In this document: in pieces, positions 22,985-33,255 of the stretch | Layout: each line of letters starts with the position of its first letter | Position numbering within the stretch: position 1 is the stretch's first letter | Assembly (NCBI RefSeq): GCF_037893015.1 | Contig: NC_133661.1 | Coordinates: forward strand, 183,640,674 to 183,704,673 | Origin: Macrotis lagotis | Lineage: Eukaryota; Chordata; Mammalia; Peramelemorphia; Peramelidae | DNA length: 64,000 bases | Direction of reading: 5' to 3' | The notes under the pieces: generated by a model | The model's input: the letters and a program-made list of their open reading frames with translations, nothing else | Database searches by the model: none | Told to the model about the DNA's origin: nothing | Made by a program: the position numbers and the translations under genes

Positions 22985-23525
22985 TTTCAGATGAAATACT
23001 TTCTTTTCTTAAGTGATATTTTATTTTATTTTTCCAGTTTCATGCTATGGTAGTTTTTCAAAATTCATTAATTTGCAAATTTATAAGTTACACATTTTTC
23101 TACCACCCTCTCTTCCCTTCCCCCTCCCCTTGGTGACAATCAGTCTGGTAAAAGTTGTACATACATATTTGTGTTTAACATATTTACATATTAGTCATTT
23201 TATGAAAGAGGAATTAGAACTAAGGGGAAAGAATAAAAGTCACCAGATAGGAAGGAAAAGCATAAGAGAAGTTTTAAAAAAGTGAACATAGTATACAATC
23301 AGATTCTGTGGTATTTTTTTCCTCAGGATGTTGATGGAATTGTCCAAACAGGTCTCCCAGAATTGTCTTTGATCTCTGAACTCCTGAGAAAAACTGCTTC
23401 CATCATGGTTGATCAACTCACAATTTTATTGTTAATGTGTAAAATGTTCTCTTAGTTCTGTTCCCTTTGCTCAGAATCAGTTCATGTTAATTCTTTCCAT
23501 CTTCTCTAAAGTCTAATCACTCAAG
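22985..23525 (-). mobile_element. L1 3' end, antisense, 5'-truncated
   Basis: The T-rich start (complement of the A-tail) is followed by 'accaccctctcttcccttc', 'agtcattttatgaaagaggaatta' and 'tgttctcttagttctgttcc', in the same order as 62936-63420. It carries only about 540 bp of L1 3' sequence. It interrupts the cassette between its 22980 and 23530 parts. The ORF 23013-23285 is a chance frame in this element. Confidence 0.8.
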
Positions 23526-24312
23526 GTAGAAAAAACACTTTCAAAAAAGTTTTCTCAACTTCAGCCTTAGATTTAGGAAGATATGAGTTCAAATGCTATC
23601 TGAGATGCTTACTGTTGTGAATCACTTTCCCATCTCTCAGCTTCTGCTTTCCAGAAAGTAAAATGGTGATAACAATAGCTTCTTAGAGTTGTTATGATGA
23701 TCAAATGAGAAATAAGTGAAAAACATTTTGAAAACTTAAAAGGCTGCAAAATAATAACTGTGATGATGATGTTGCTTAGGTTATGCACCCTCTTCTCTTA
23801 TACTTATTAGAATCAAGGAAGGAATAATAATTTCAGAAATAGAAAAAGCTGAAATCTTTAGGACTTAATAATTAAAACAGAATAATACAAAAGAGAATTG
23901 TTGATGGAGTGGAAGGTAAGGCTGGGAAAGTTTGACAGGCCATAAGGAACCCACTTGAGGAAAAAGAGTACCATGGATCAAAGAAATGTTCCAGTTTTAG
24001 GAAAAGACTTCAGACATAGCCTTAACAGGAGACTCTTCAGTACTGATGCTCCCTCTGTTAATACTGGGCTAAGATTTGTAATTTCTGGAGACATGATAGA
24101 TATTAATGTCACAATATTTCAGTTGTTAATGATGATAAAGAATTCAAAGAATTCTGAAGGACATTTCAGAATCCTTTAAACATGACTCCTCCTACCTTTC
24201 CAGCTTTTCTTGTACCATCCTCCCATCCAGGTACCCTGAGATCCAGTGACATCAGCCTCCTTGAAGTGATCTGATGGCACAGGGAATAAAGTGCTGAGTT
24301 TGGAGCCATGAG
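23526..24312. other. Cassette spacer
   Basis: No gene seen. It aligns with 9630-10320 and 43310-44110, and includes the second MIR-like SINE (23570-23790). Confidence 0.55.
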
Positions 24313-24474
24313 GGTTTTTTTTTTTTTTAGGTTTTTGCAAGGCAATGGGGTTTAAGTGGCTTGCCCAAGGCCACATGGCTAGGTAATTATTAAGTGTCTG
24401 AGACTGGATTTGAACCCAGGTACTCCTGACTCCAGGGCCGGTGCTTTATCCACTGTGCCACCTAGCCACCTCTG
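24313..24474 (-). mobile_element. WSINE1/MAR1-type SINE, antisense
   Basis: T-rich start, then 'gcaaggcaatgggg', 'ttgcccaaggccaca', 'gatttgaacccaggtactcc' and 'ccactgtgccacctagc', the reverse complement of a tRNA-derived marsupial SINE. It sits inside the older third MIR-like SINE of the cassette. Confidence 0.88.
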
Positions 24475-24880
24475 TCTCAGTTTTCTTAATTACACAGTTA
24501 AGGATCACAATAACTTTTACCTTCCTGGGTTTTAGGGAGGATTCAATGAGATAATATTTGTCATGACAAGTTAGCAGAGTGCCTAGTTTAGAGTTGCTTA
24601 GTTCTTGTCCTTTTTTAATGAAGAAGACCAAAATAATATTGCTATGTTAGATGAAGATTACAGTGTGTCTGACTGTGGCTAATCAGACCAGTATGAGCTC
24701 TGAATGTTTTACCACAGGTACAGCACAGAGTCCGAGTGAACACCTGGGGTAATTACTTTAAACTTGCTTTTTTCACATTGCCTTTGGGCTGCTTCAATTC
24801 TACCTTGCTAATAGAGTGCAGTACCCTCTCTGATGAAGGTGTTCCATGCTGAGTGGTCCTCTGCCACTGTCTCCCAAGCC

Positions 24881-24895
24881 ACACAATCAATTCTT
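24881..24895. repeat. Target-site duplication of the SINE at 24896, left copy
   Basis: ACACAATCAATTCTT, perfectly repeated at 25054-25068. Confidence 0.9.
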
Positions 24896-25053
24896 TTTTT
24901 GTTTAAGGTTTTTTTGCAAGGCAAACGAGGTTAAGTGGCTTGCCCAAGGCCACACAGCTAGGTAAATTATGAAGTGTCTGAGCCGGGATTTGAACCCAGG
25001 TACTCCTGACTCCAGGACTGGTGCTTTATCCACTATGCCACCTAGCTGCCCCT
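24896..25053 (-). mobile_element. WSINE1/MAR1-type SINE, antisense, with perfect 15-bp duplication
   Basis: Same family and orientation as 24313-24474. The internal phrases are 'cacacagctaggtaaatta', 'gggatttgaacccaggtact' and 'ccacctagctgcccct'. It is inserted within the non-L1 LINE-like repeat. The perfect 15-bp flanking duplication (24881-24895, 25054-25068) indicates a fairly recent insertion. Confidence 0.92.
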
Positions 25054-25068
25054 ACACAATCAATTCTT
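25054..25068. repeat. Target-site duplication of the SINE at 24896, right copy
   Basis: ACACAATCAATTCTT, identical to 24881-24895. Confidence 0.9.
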
Positions 25069-25800
25069 AAAGGACACTTTCAGGGTCTCCCTGTATCACT
25101 TTTTCTGATCCCCTTGTGAGTATTTTCCCTTTCTGAGTAGCTCCATAACACCATCTTTTTGACAAGTCTACATTAGGCATTCTAATGTGGGTAACCTTTT
25201 GTAGTTACTCTCAATGCAGCCTTTGAGATACAACAAAGTATGAATCAATTCTCTGCTGACTTTGCTAATTTTGACTTAACAAGTAACACCAAGAAAACAC
25301 AGGTGTTTTATCAGCCAGCACCACACCATTCATATGTGGAGCCATTGATTACAGCAAATGGAGAAGTTTTGAATATTGTGGATAAATTCATTTTTCTTGG
25401 TAGTAACCTTTCCAGGGAGGTACACATTAATAATGAATTTGACACATGCATTGCCAGAACTAGCTCAGTATTTGGGAGGCTACAAAACTACCAAACTGAA
25501 TGTCTGCAGTTATTTTGCTGACCTCATTGCATCATGTCAGGAAACTGAATCACTTCCATTTAAATTTTTTAGGAAGATTCTGAAGATCTCCTGGCAGGAG
25601 AAAATACCAGATATTGAGATCATTTCTCGAGCTAAATTGCCTACCATTTCAACATTAATACAGAGAATGCATCTAGTAGAGAGTAAAGAATGGAGGAAGA
25701 AAACGCAACTGTTGTGTGCTAAGCCCCTTCCAAATATTCATCATTTAATTCTTACACCAATACTAAGTGATAATAAGTACATAATTGCTTATTGACTTAC

Positions 25801-28725
25801 TGACATGTATGCTAAATCTTACTGACATGTATGCTAAATCTGGTATGAAATATTATGAAAGTAGGATGAATCAAAGGAACAAAGGAATGCAGCAATGTTC
25901 ATGTTAAGATCAGAAACTTAAAGAGGACTTTGAGAACTTCAAAAGATCCTCTTGACTCTGGAGAAGATGAAAAATTGTAGCTTCTCCTGTCTCCTTCTAC
26001 TTCTTTACAGAGGTAACTGACTGGGGGTGGCAGTGAGGATGAAGGCAAAATGTATATGGAATAGTATGTATCCTCTCATATTTGGTTATTGTTGTGAATA
26101 GGCTTTCGCCCCTCTTTTTTGATTCTTGGTCATAGGGGAATGCCCCTCTGTAGAGGAGTGGGCACAAAGAGATATTATGACATTAAGATGGTAAAATGGT
26201 CTTTCAATAAAAAAGAAGTGTGTGCTCTACTACATCTCTACCCAGATCCTCAGACTCTTCTTTAGTAGCATACATACGTGGGGATGGATGCTTAGAAAGC
26301 AAGGGATAAACCCTTGATCTTGGGATTGTAAGGTAGAGCTACAAATAAAGTGTCCAGAGTGGATCCAGAAAGGAGACTGGACTGGGAGAAAAACCAAAAA
26401 GTTTTGAGGTTGTCTGCCTATTTACAGTTTTTCAGGGAGTCTGACTGAGGCTCCAGTTCAAATTGAAGTCTTTTACAATTTGTCAATAAAGATTTATTAA
26501 GCACTTACTCTTTATCAGGCACCTTACTAAGAGCTGGGGAGTCAAAGACAAATGGAAGTCCCTATTCATAAGCAATGTCTTAGTGCAATTGTGGAGACCA
26601 TATGCAAATAATTGTATATTTCTTATGTGTATACACACACACACACACACATCAGCAGACAAATCAGTAAAATGAGGGGGAAAAATAAGACATCATTCTA
26701 ATAGAATGTCACATTTTAACTGGGATTGAAAGAAAGGCAGAGGCAGATATCAAGGGGCAGGGCATTTAAGAGGGAAGTGGGAAAATACCAGTAAAAATTC
26801 CCTCATTTAGGAGGTGGAGTCTTTTGTAAAGTACTCTCAAGTACCAGAAGGATCTATTTTTCTTATTTACATTGGAAGAATAATTAACTTTAGGAGAATT
26901 GTAGCAGTTGCCAGAGACTTATAGAGAACAAGACAAGATAAGGTATTATCATTAAATTCCAGAAATCAGAAGAACCGATGAAAAATGGTGTCAAATGCTC
27001 GAGCTTCTCATCTATATCCCCTGATTGTCTGCCACAATCATCTCTGTAGGATCCAAAAATGTCTAAGCAGACCTACAATTGCATGGTCCTTCCTTTATTC
27101 TCTCTCCTGAATCTCTACCTACCAACTGCTGGAGAAGAGATTTCCTTAGGTGAAACAATTTCATTTGAAATTACTATTGGAATGACTTTTCTATTTAGGT
27201 TAAAATTTTGTTCTTTTGCTTTGTTAGTATTTTATAGTTACCTCACAGATTAAAATAAATCTCATAATCATTATAAATAAATAGCATCTGCTTAATGAAA
27301 TAAGAAGTTTGTGAATCAGAGATCCCTTTTCTAAATCAAGAATACAGGTTTTATAAAAGGGATGAGTCTTTCATATAATTTAATTTCTGTACAAAGTTTA
27401 GGTCATAACTCTATATTAATATAGGACCAGGTTTGGAGATCTCTAGTCAGTAAAGGGGGATAGTCCACCCTCCAAATAATTTATTTATATGAAGGCTTAG
27501 CACCCTTCAGTGGTCAAATATATGCCTTATCCACTGCTTGATTAAGTAATTAATTGAACAATCAATCAATTAATTAACAAGTTATTTTTTTTGTTGATTA
27601 CAGAATACATGGAAATGAACAATATTGATGGGCATAGCTTCAGTAGCCCTAGCAAGTATATACCAGTACCCATGCTGCTTGTCATAGATGTTATTTTGGC
27701 TCCCTGATAGATTGGTTGTATTTGTTTTGCTACTCAAATTAGATTTTGAATTTTCTTTCTGATAGTAGTAGTAAGAATGACTCAGAGTGGGGTGGAATGT
27801 AGTAGGAGCAGAGATCCATTGACTGCTGTGGGTCTATGAAAGATACCAGAAAGGATGCAGTCCTGGAAGAGATGGGAATTGGGGGAGAGCCTGTCAAGAT
27901 GAACAAACTTTGAAAAAAAAAGTCACAGTGGGAGCAAGTGGAGCCAACTCTAGAACTTACTACTTCTTCAGTCCCTCAAAGCCCTTGAAGAGGAAATTCT
28001 AGTGATTCCTGTATTCTAGTGATTTCTGTATTATCTATTCTTTTCTCTCCTTTCACAAGATAGGAAGAAATCCAAGGGATTCAGGTTGCAACAGATCTTG
28101 AATATTTTTTTGAAAGCTTTTCATATTATTGTCTAAGTATTGCTCTAATTTTTTGGGTATCTATTTGTTTTAATAGATCAAAAGACATATTAATAAAAAT
28201 AATAAAAATTAATAAAATGTGTGATTGAAGAGTCATGAATGAAGGGGGGGAGTCTAAGAATGTGATAGGGGCTCAGAGAAGAAACATGAGAGATATTTCC
28301 TGTTTTTAGTTATTTGGAACTCATATAGATTGGCATAGAAATTGGAGGTCAGCTACAGCCCCCACTTTCACTTTGGGAAAACAATGGGACACAGGGCTAT
28401 ATTCCAGAATGAAGAGACATCTCCATGAAGTTAGCATTAGTAGATCAATCTCATGTTATAAGCCTTTCCTCATTGCTGACCCCTATTACTCCCTGAGAAG
28501 CTCACCTGAGTGATTAAGTTATATGAATTCTACCAGGTCACTGGCTGCCACCCAATTTGAACTAAGTCAGTTCTAAAACATTTTATTACCAATGGGTACA
28601 TAGCCTAGAGCAGAAGACAGTAGAGAAGTTATTGATTTAAGAATAAAGTGAGGGAATTTAAATGAGAACCAGGAAAATAAGCTGTGCATGTGCTTTTAGA
28701 ATACCATAGTCTGTCTCAGCTCTTG
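25801..28725. other. Spacer with the scar of a deleted subgroup-2 V
   Basis: No gene seen. 25801-26455 is the block that normally precedes a subgroup-2 RSS ('gtgtgctctac', 'aaagcaagggataaacccttgatctt', 'ctgactgaggctccagt'). At 26456-26463 it jumps to sequence normally found more than 1 kb further on ('aagtcttttacaatttgtcaataaag', compare 46590). The RSS, V exon, intron, leader and promoter are all missing. After that the usual ancient repeat, the AATTAATT landmark (27540-27580) and the subgroup-1 downstream blocks follow. A 22-bp direct repeat lies at 25796-25840 and an (AC)n tract at 26632-26650. Confidence 0.7.
26632..26650. repeat. (AC)n microsatellite
   Basis: Short pure CA tract. Confidence 0.9.
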
Positions 28726-28764
28726 AGTTTATGCAAAACCTGCAGGTGCCTGAGGATCACTGTG
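28726..28764 (-). other. 23-RSS of the V segment at 28765
   Basis: Heptamer CACAGTG (28758-28764), 23-bp spacer, nonamer GCATAAACT (28726-28734). The nonamer has three mismatches to the consensus, the weakest among the intact V segments. Confidence 0.85.
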
Positions 28765-29292
28765 CCTCCACAGCACAGAAGTAGGTGGCTGAGTATTCAG
28801 GCTCGGCATCAGTGATGTGCAGAGAACTATGACGCTCCTTCATGCTGAGTGTGGACCTTAACTTTCCATTCTTCTTCTCCCCTGAAGCTATGGACAATAG
28901 GGAGGTGAGGCCTTTCACAGGATCCTGCCTGAACCACTGTATCCCTTGAGTAGAAGTTTCTGTGTAGCTGCAGTTGATTGTGGTGGTCTTTCCCTCTTGG
29001 ATCTTCAGGGACTGAGGACTCTGCTCCACCTTCTGCAGGCAGCTCACCCCTGGACAGAAAGACAATGTCAGACATAGGTCATTGGTCCTTAGGTCTGTAT
29101 TTCCCATTGTTTTATATCTATTCCTTTTGCAACACATTCAGGAAGCCCCATTTGATCATTCCTTCCTTGGCTGCCTCTCAATCCTTTGAGAATATTCTAT
29201 GACTTTTCCTCTGCCCATATCCAGAAACCCCTCAACTCACAGACCAGGTGAAGACAGAGTATCACTAGTGAGGTTCTATGGCATGTTTCCAT
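28765..29292 (-). CDS. TRAV: TRAV-like V segment, subgroup 1, apparently functional
   Basis: The leader exon is 29241-29292 (METCHRTSLVILCLHLV) with a GTGAGT donor. After a 191-bp intron the V exon is 28765-29049 (285 bp), following a CTGTCCAG acceptor. Splicing gives VWVSCLQKVEQSPQSLKIQE. The V domain shows TINCSYTETSTQ (first Cys), IQWFRQDPVKGLTSLLSIAS, NGKLRS, HSSLHITDAEPEY and SATYFCAVEA (second Cys). The frame is open. The common Asp of the D-S-A-T-Y motif is Tyr here (EPEYSATY), which removes the Asp that often pairs with a framework Arg. That Arg is also changed (GKLRS). The nonamer is weak, so use may be low. Confidence 0.88.
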
Positions 29293-29427
29293 CTTCCAAT
29301 ACTAGTATCAGTGAACACTAGTTCTGAGAAATGGAATCTTTAGTCAAAGGAGACTTTGTGAATTCTCTGTGTATCTAGGTTTTTTGCCCTGTGAAATAAT
29401 GTAGAGGTTGTCAGTCAGACTACTTAA

Positions 29428-29434
29428 CCAATCA
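29428..29434 (-). promoter_or_regulatory. CCAAT box of the V segment at 28765
   Basis: CCAATCA on the plus strand, 136 bp upstream of the leader ATG. The shared TTTAGTCAAAGGAGA block is at about 29338. Confidence 0.6.
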
Positions 29435-30943
29435 GCTTGTTTTATCATTTCACACTTTATGAGCAGTCATATTCATAGATGCTCAGTTTGAGCATTCAAT
29501 TGAAGGTAGATTAGACAATGGAAATACTGCCCCCCTCAGTTCATGGATATTATGTTTCTGGGGTAATGAGAAAATGATCCCTATTCAGGATTCATCAATA
29601 CTTTGGACACAGAGATCATCATATTTCTATTCTTTCTTCCAACAAACAGATCTTTTAGAGCACCTACCACAGGCAAAGTACACTTCTGGACTGAAAAGCC
29701 CAACAAGTTTTATGTCAATTAGGAATATGATGATTATGAGATACCTGTAAATGAATAGAATACAGGATGGAATGTGATGGGGCAAAGGAAAGACATAAAA
29801 ATTAATAAACAGAAATTAGGAAAAGATATAAGACTAATTGAGTTGAATCATGGCAAATGCCATGGAAGAGAGGGGTCTTTAGATTCAGAAGAGCCATCAT
29901 CAACTGGAAATCAAAGGGGGCTATTGAATGCTCGGGGCATGATATGAGCAGAGCAACTGAAAAGGGAACCTTCAGAATGAGAATGGGAGAGAGAACACAG
30001 TATTGTCAAGTTTACAAAAACCAGGAATCCACAAAGGGAGATAACATGACTTAAGGAGATAATAGGGTAGGGCTTATTTATGGAGGACTGAATAACAGGA
30101 TCAAGAGTTTAGATTTGCTCAGCAGGCAAGAAGAAGTCACAGAAGGCTTTTAAGAAGAGTTGTGACATCATCATGGTGGAACATTCTAAAGATCTCACAG
30201 ATAATGGCATGGAAGGCAGATCCCAGAAGGGACAGACTGGAGTCAGGGCAAGTATTTAGAAGGTTATTATAGTAGTTTAGATAAGAAGAGTTAAAGACCT
30301 TATTGACTGAAGGAGGGCTTGCAAATTCTTGTATGTATTGGCCAAGGGTCAGGGAGAGTCAGAAGTGACTCTGTCTCTGAATATTTAGCTTGCCTGGGGT
30401 GCTACCTGTTTATGGCAGAATTAAAGAATATTTCCCTGTCCTCAAGATGTGCCAATTCTAGCATGAAAAGGTTAGTTGGACTTAAATTTGAAATGAGTCC
30501 TGGTAGCATTCAGTCATGAAGGGGTTGTGCTGGGCAACTTGGTGGTGCAGTGGAAAGAGTGAAGAACTTGGAGTCATGAGGACTGAGTTCAAATTTGACC
30601 TCAAATAAGTTACACTTACAGATATGAAGATTGGCAAGTATGGCAAGCTTGAGGAGCCCACCTGATGACAAAGGGGAGTGAGGAGTAAGTTTTAGGAAAA
30701 CACTCTAAAGACATAGCTTGAACAGGTTATTTCTCCTGTTATAAAACTCTCTTAAGTGCTGATATTCCTCTAGAAGGATGGGTTGATACTTATGATCTCT
30801 GGGAATGGCTAACTATGGTGGTATATTCATATAATCTAAAGAGTTCTATGTTAATGATGATAAGGAATTCAGAGAATCTGAGGGAAATTCAGAGCTCTTT
30901 ATCATCTGACTCCTACGTTTCCAGAGTTTCTTATATTTTCCTT

Positions 30944-31100
30944 GGGGGCAGCTAGGTGGCACAGTGGATAGAATACTAGCCCTGGAGTCAGGAGGACCTG
31001 AGTTCAAATTTGTCCTCAGACACAAAATAATTACCTAGCTAAGTGACCTTGGGCAAGTCACTTAACCCCACCACCTTGTTAAAAAAACAACTAAAAAAAG
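30944..31100 (+). mobile_element. WSINE1/MAR1-type SINE, sense
   Basis: 'ggggcagctaggtggcac', 'ggagtcaggaggacctgag', 'ttgggcaagtcacttaacc' and an A-rich end. It is flanked by TATTTTCCTT (30934-30943) and TACTTTCCTT (31101-31110), a 9/10 target-site duplication. Confidence 0.9.
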
Positions 31101-31868
31101 TACTTTCCTTCTTCAGGAACCCTGATATCCAGTGACCCCAACTTCTTTGAAGCAAAGAGGTGCCACAGTGAATCAAATGCTTAGTTGGAGTCAAGAAGAC
31201 TTGAGTTCCAAACTGACCTTAGTTATTTACCAGCTTTGTGACTGTGGACAACTCACTTCACTTCTCTGTATCTCAGTTTCATGTACTGGACAGTGAAGAT
31301 CATAATAGCACTGACCTCCCAGGGATTTCATGAGGAATAACTGAGATCATATTTTTCCAGTTAAGCAAACATTGTCTAGTCCATAGAAAGGAAGAAAGAC
31401 TACCAATTTTGGTTAAGCACCTACTATAAAGCAGGTGCTCTGCTAAAGTCCTTCCAAATATCACATCTTTTCATGTATAAAACAATACTGAGATATAATA
31501 AATGCTTAAGAAATGCTCATCAACTGACTGGTATAGAAGTAGACTAAGTCTTATCTGGGGTATTGCTGAGTAGAGTAGGAAGAATAAAAGGGAAAGAAAA
31601 GATTGCAGCAGTGAATATGATGAAAACAAAAATTCAAAGGGGACATGAATAATTGAACAGATCATGGTGATTTTAGAGAAGATGAGAAAATGTAGCTCTT
31701 TCTGTCTGCTTCCACTCCTATACAGAGATAGATGGGTGGGGGTAGGAGTACATTGTATATAGATTATCACATATCCTGTCATACTAGTTTAACTCTTGTG
31801 CTCACTGTTTTTTCTTCTTCTTCTTCGATTCTTTATCATGGGACTGTTTCCTTCCTGAAGAGTTGGGA

Positions 31869-31877
31869 ATAAAGAGA
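31869..31877. repeat. Target-site duplication of the half-L1, left copy
   Basis: ATAAAGAGA, identical to 35096-35104. The pre-insertion cassette sequence at this point is comparable to 44817. Confidence 0.75.
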
Positions 31878-32042
31878 AATTTTTTTTAATACTTATTCTC
31901 ATTTTGTACAAATAATGTTTTTTTTACATTAATAAAATATTCTTGTTTAAGAGTAAATGAAATACCCCCTCCCCCATAAAGATAGACTTACTTGAGTGAT
32001 AAAGTAAAGGGGAGAGAAAAAAATTAAAATTAAAAAAAAATA

Positions 32043-32200
32043 ATAGTAATAATTGTAGGTATGGCCAGGTGGCACCATGGATGGAGCACCAGCCCTGGAG
32101 CCATGAGAAACCGAGCCCACATCCGGCCCCATAGACCTAACAATCATCCAGCCTTGTGATATGCAAGCCACCCGAACCCCACTGCCCTGCAAAAACCAAA
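32043..32200 (+). repeat. SINE-like module 1 inside the half-L1
   Basis: A tRNA/WSINE-like head ('gccaggtggcaccatggatgg', 'ccagccctggagccatgag') is followed by a diverged body ending 'ctgccctgcaaaaacc' and an A-run. It lies antisense to the host element. Confidence 0.7.
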
Positions 32201-32254
32201 AAAAAAAAAAAAAAGAAAAAAAGACCCAAAATAAAATAAAGTAGTAATAATAGT

Positions 32255-32412
32255 AGGGGTGGCTTGGTGGCAGACAAAGCATTGGCCCTTGAGCCAGGAG
32301 CACCTGGGTCCAAATCTGGCCTCAGACAAGCAACGATCACCCTGCTATGCGTCTCCAGGCAGGCCACCCAGCCCCATTTGCCCTGTACCACCCCCCCAAT
32401 AATAATAATAAT
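32255..32412 (+). repeat. SINE-like module 2 inside the half-L1
   Basis: 'ggtggcttggtggcag', 'ttgagccaggagcacctggg', 'caaatctggcctcagacaag', then 'ccccatttgccctgtacc' and an (AAT)n end. Same orientation as modules 1 and 3. Confidence 0.7.
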
Positions 32413-32607
32413 ACAAAATGTGCTTCAGTCTTTGTTCCAACACCAACAACTCTGTCATGGGTGGATCACATTCTTTATGGTAAATACATCGCAAAAGTTA
32501 CTTCCATATTTTTCCACTGTTGCCATTGCTGATCTCAACTCCCTCCTTTCGTATTTCTCCACTACCATGTACTATATTTTCTCTCTCCTTTCATTCTGAC
32601 TCTGCTG

Positions 32608-32760
32608 TAGGGTAGCTGAGTGGTGCAGCAGACAGATCCCTGGTCCTGGGGCTAAGAGGCCCTGAGCACCCATACTACCCTTTAGGCCCAGCATCCACCT
32701 GGCCCTGTGGTCCTGGATAGGCCATCCAATCCTAGCCCCTTGCAAGAAGTAAAAAAGAAA
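32608..32760 (+). repeat. SINE-like module 3 inside the half-L1
   Basis: 'gggtagctgagtggtgcag', 'tcctggggctaagaggccc', 'ggcccagcatccacctgg' and 'ccccttgcaagaag' with an A-rich end. It is more diverged than module 2 but has the same head and order. Confidence 0.6.
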
Positions 32761-33255
32761 ATGTGTTATATCTGACTACTCTCCCCCCATGGTCCATCCT
32801 CTCCTCCTTCATTCACATCCCCACCCCTTCCCCCTTCCCCCCCTTCTTACTCCAGATGCCTATACCCCATTGAGTATATATGCGGTTTCCTCTCCTAGCC
32901 ACCTCTGATGAGAGCAAAGATTCCCTCATTCCCACCTTGCCTCCCCCCTTTCATATCATTGCAATAGCTCATTGTAATAAAGAAAAATCTTATTATATGA
33001 AATATCTTGGCCTATTCCCCCTCTCCTTTTTCTTTCTCCCATTACATTTCCCTTTTTTTCTATTGACTCCATTTTTACACCATATTTTATCTTCGAATTC
33101 AGCTTTCTCCTGTGCTTCAACTATAAAAGCTCCTTCTACCTGCTCTATTAACTGCGAAGGTTCATATGAGTATTATCAGTGTCATTTTTCTATGCAGGAA
33201 TACATGCAGTTCATCATCATTAAATCCCTCATATTTTCCCCTTCTCCTCCACTCT

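Larger units (their letters stand above)
24600..25800 (+). mobile_element. Non-L1 LINE-like repeat with reverse-transcriptase C-terminal fragment
   Basis: The coding part (25240-25795) reads VFYQPAPHHSYVEPLITANG, then VDKFIFLGSNLSREV, IARTSSVFGRLQ and, after frame changes, KISWQEKIPDIEI. This YQPAP...YLGS...FGRL...WQDKIPD order is typical of the C-terminal end of reverse transcriptases of RTE-like or other non-L1 LINEs and is unlike L1 ORF2. The preceding 24610-25200 ('gcacagagtccgagtgaac', 'gatgaaggtgttccatgctgag') is probably part of the same or an associated repeat. It is broken by at least two frameshifts (near 25490 and 25510) and by a SINE. The exact family was not determined. Confidence 0.65.
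29293..31868. other. Promoter region and cassette spacer
   Basis: No gene seen. It aligns with 14242-17400, but about 1 kb is missing after 30610, where a truncated MIR-like SINE (30523-30610) joins directly to the block 'gaggagcccacctgatgac'. The third MIR-like SINE is at 31140-31380, interrupted upstream by the young SINE at 30944. The ORFs at 29857, 30319 and 31471 have no recognisable features. Confidence 0.55.

Noticed and set aside
28757-29137. A single-exon gene starting MCCKRNRY before the V domain
   Set aside because: Those residues come from intron sequence. A proper acceptor (CTGTCCAG) at 29050 and a matching leader exon at 29241-29292 define the V segment.
31947-32391. Overlapping minus-strand ORFs with Phe-rich runs
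   Set aside because: They are frames through A/T-rich tails of SINE-like modules inside the half-L1. No conserved protein was seen.
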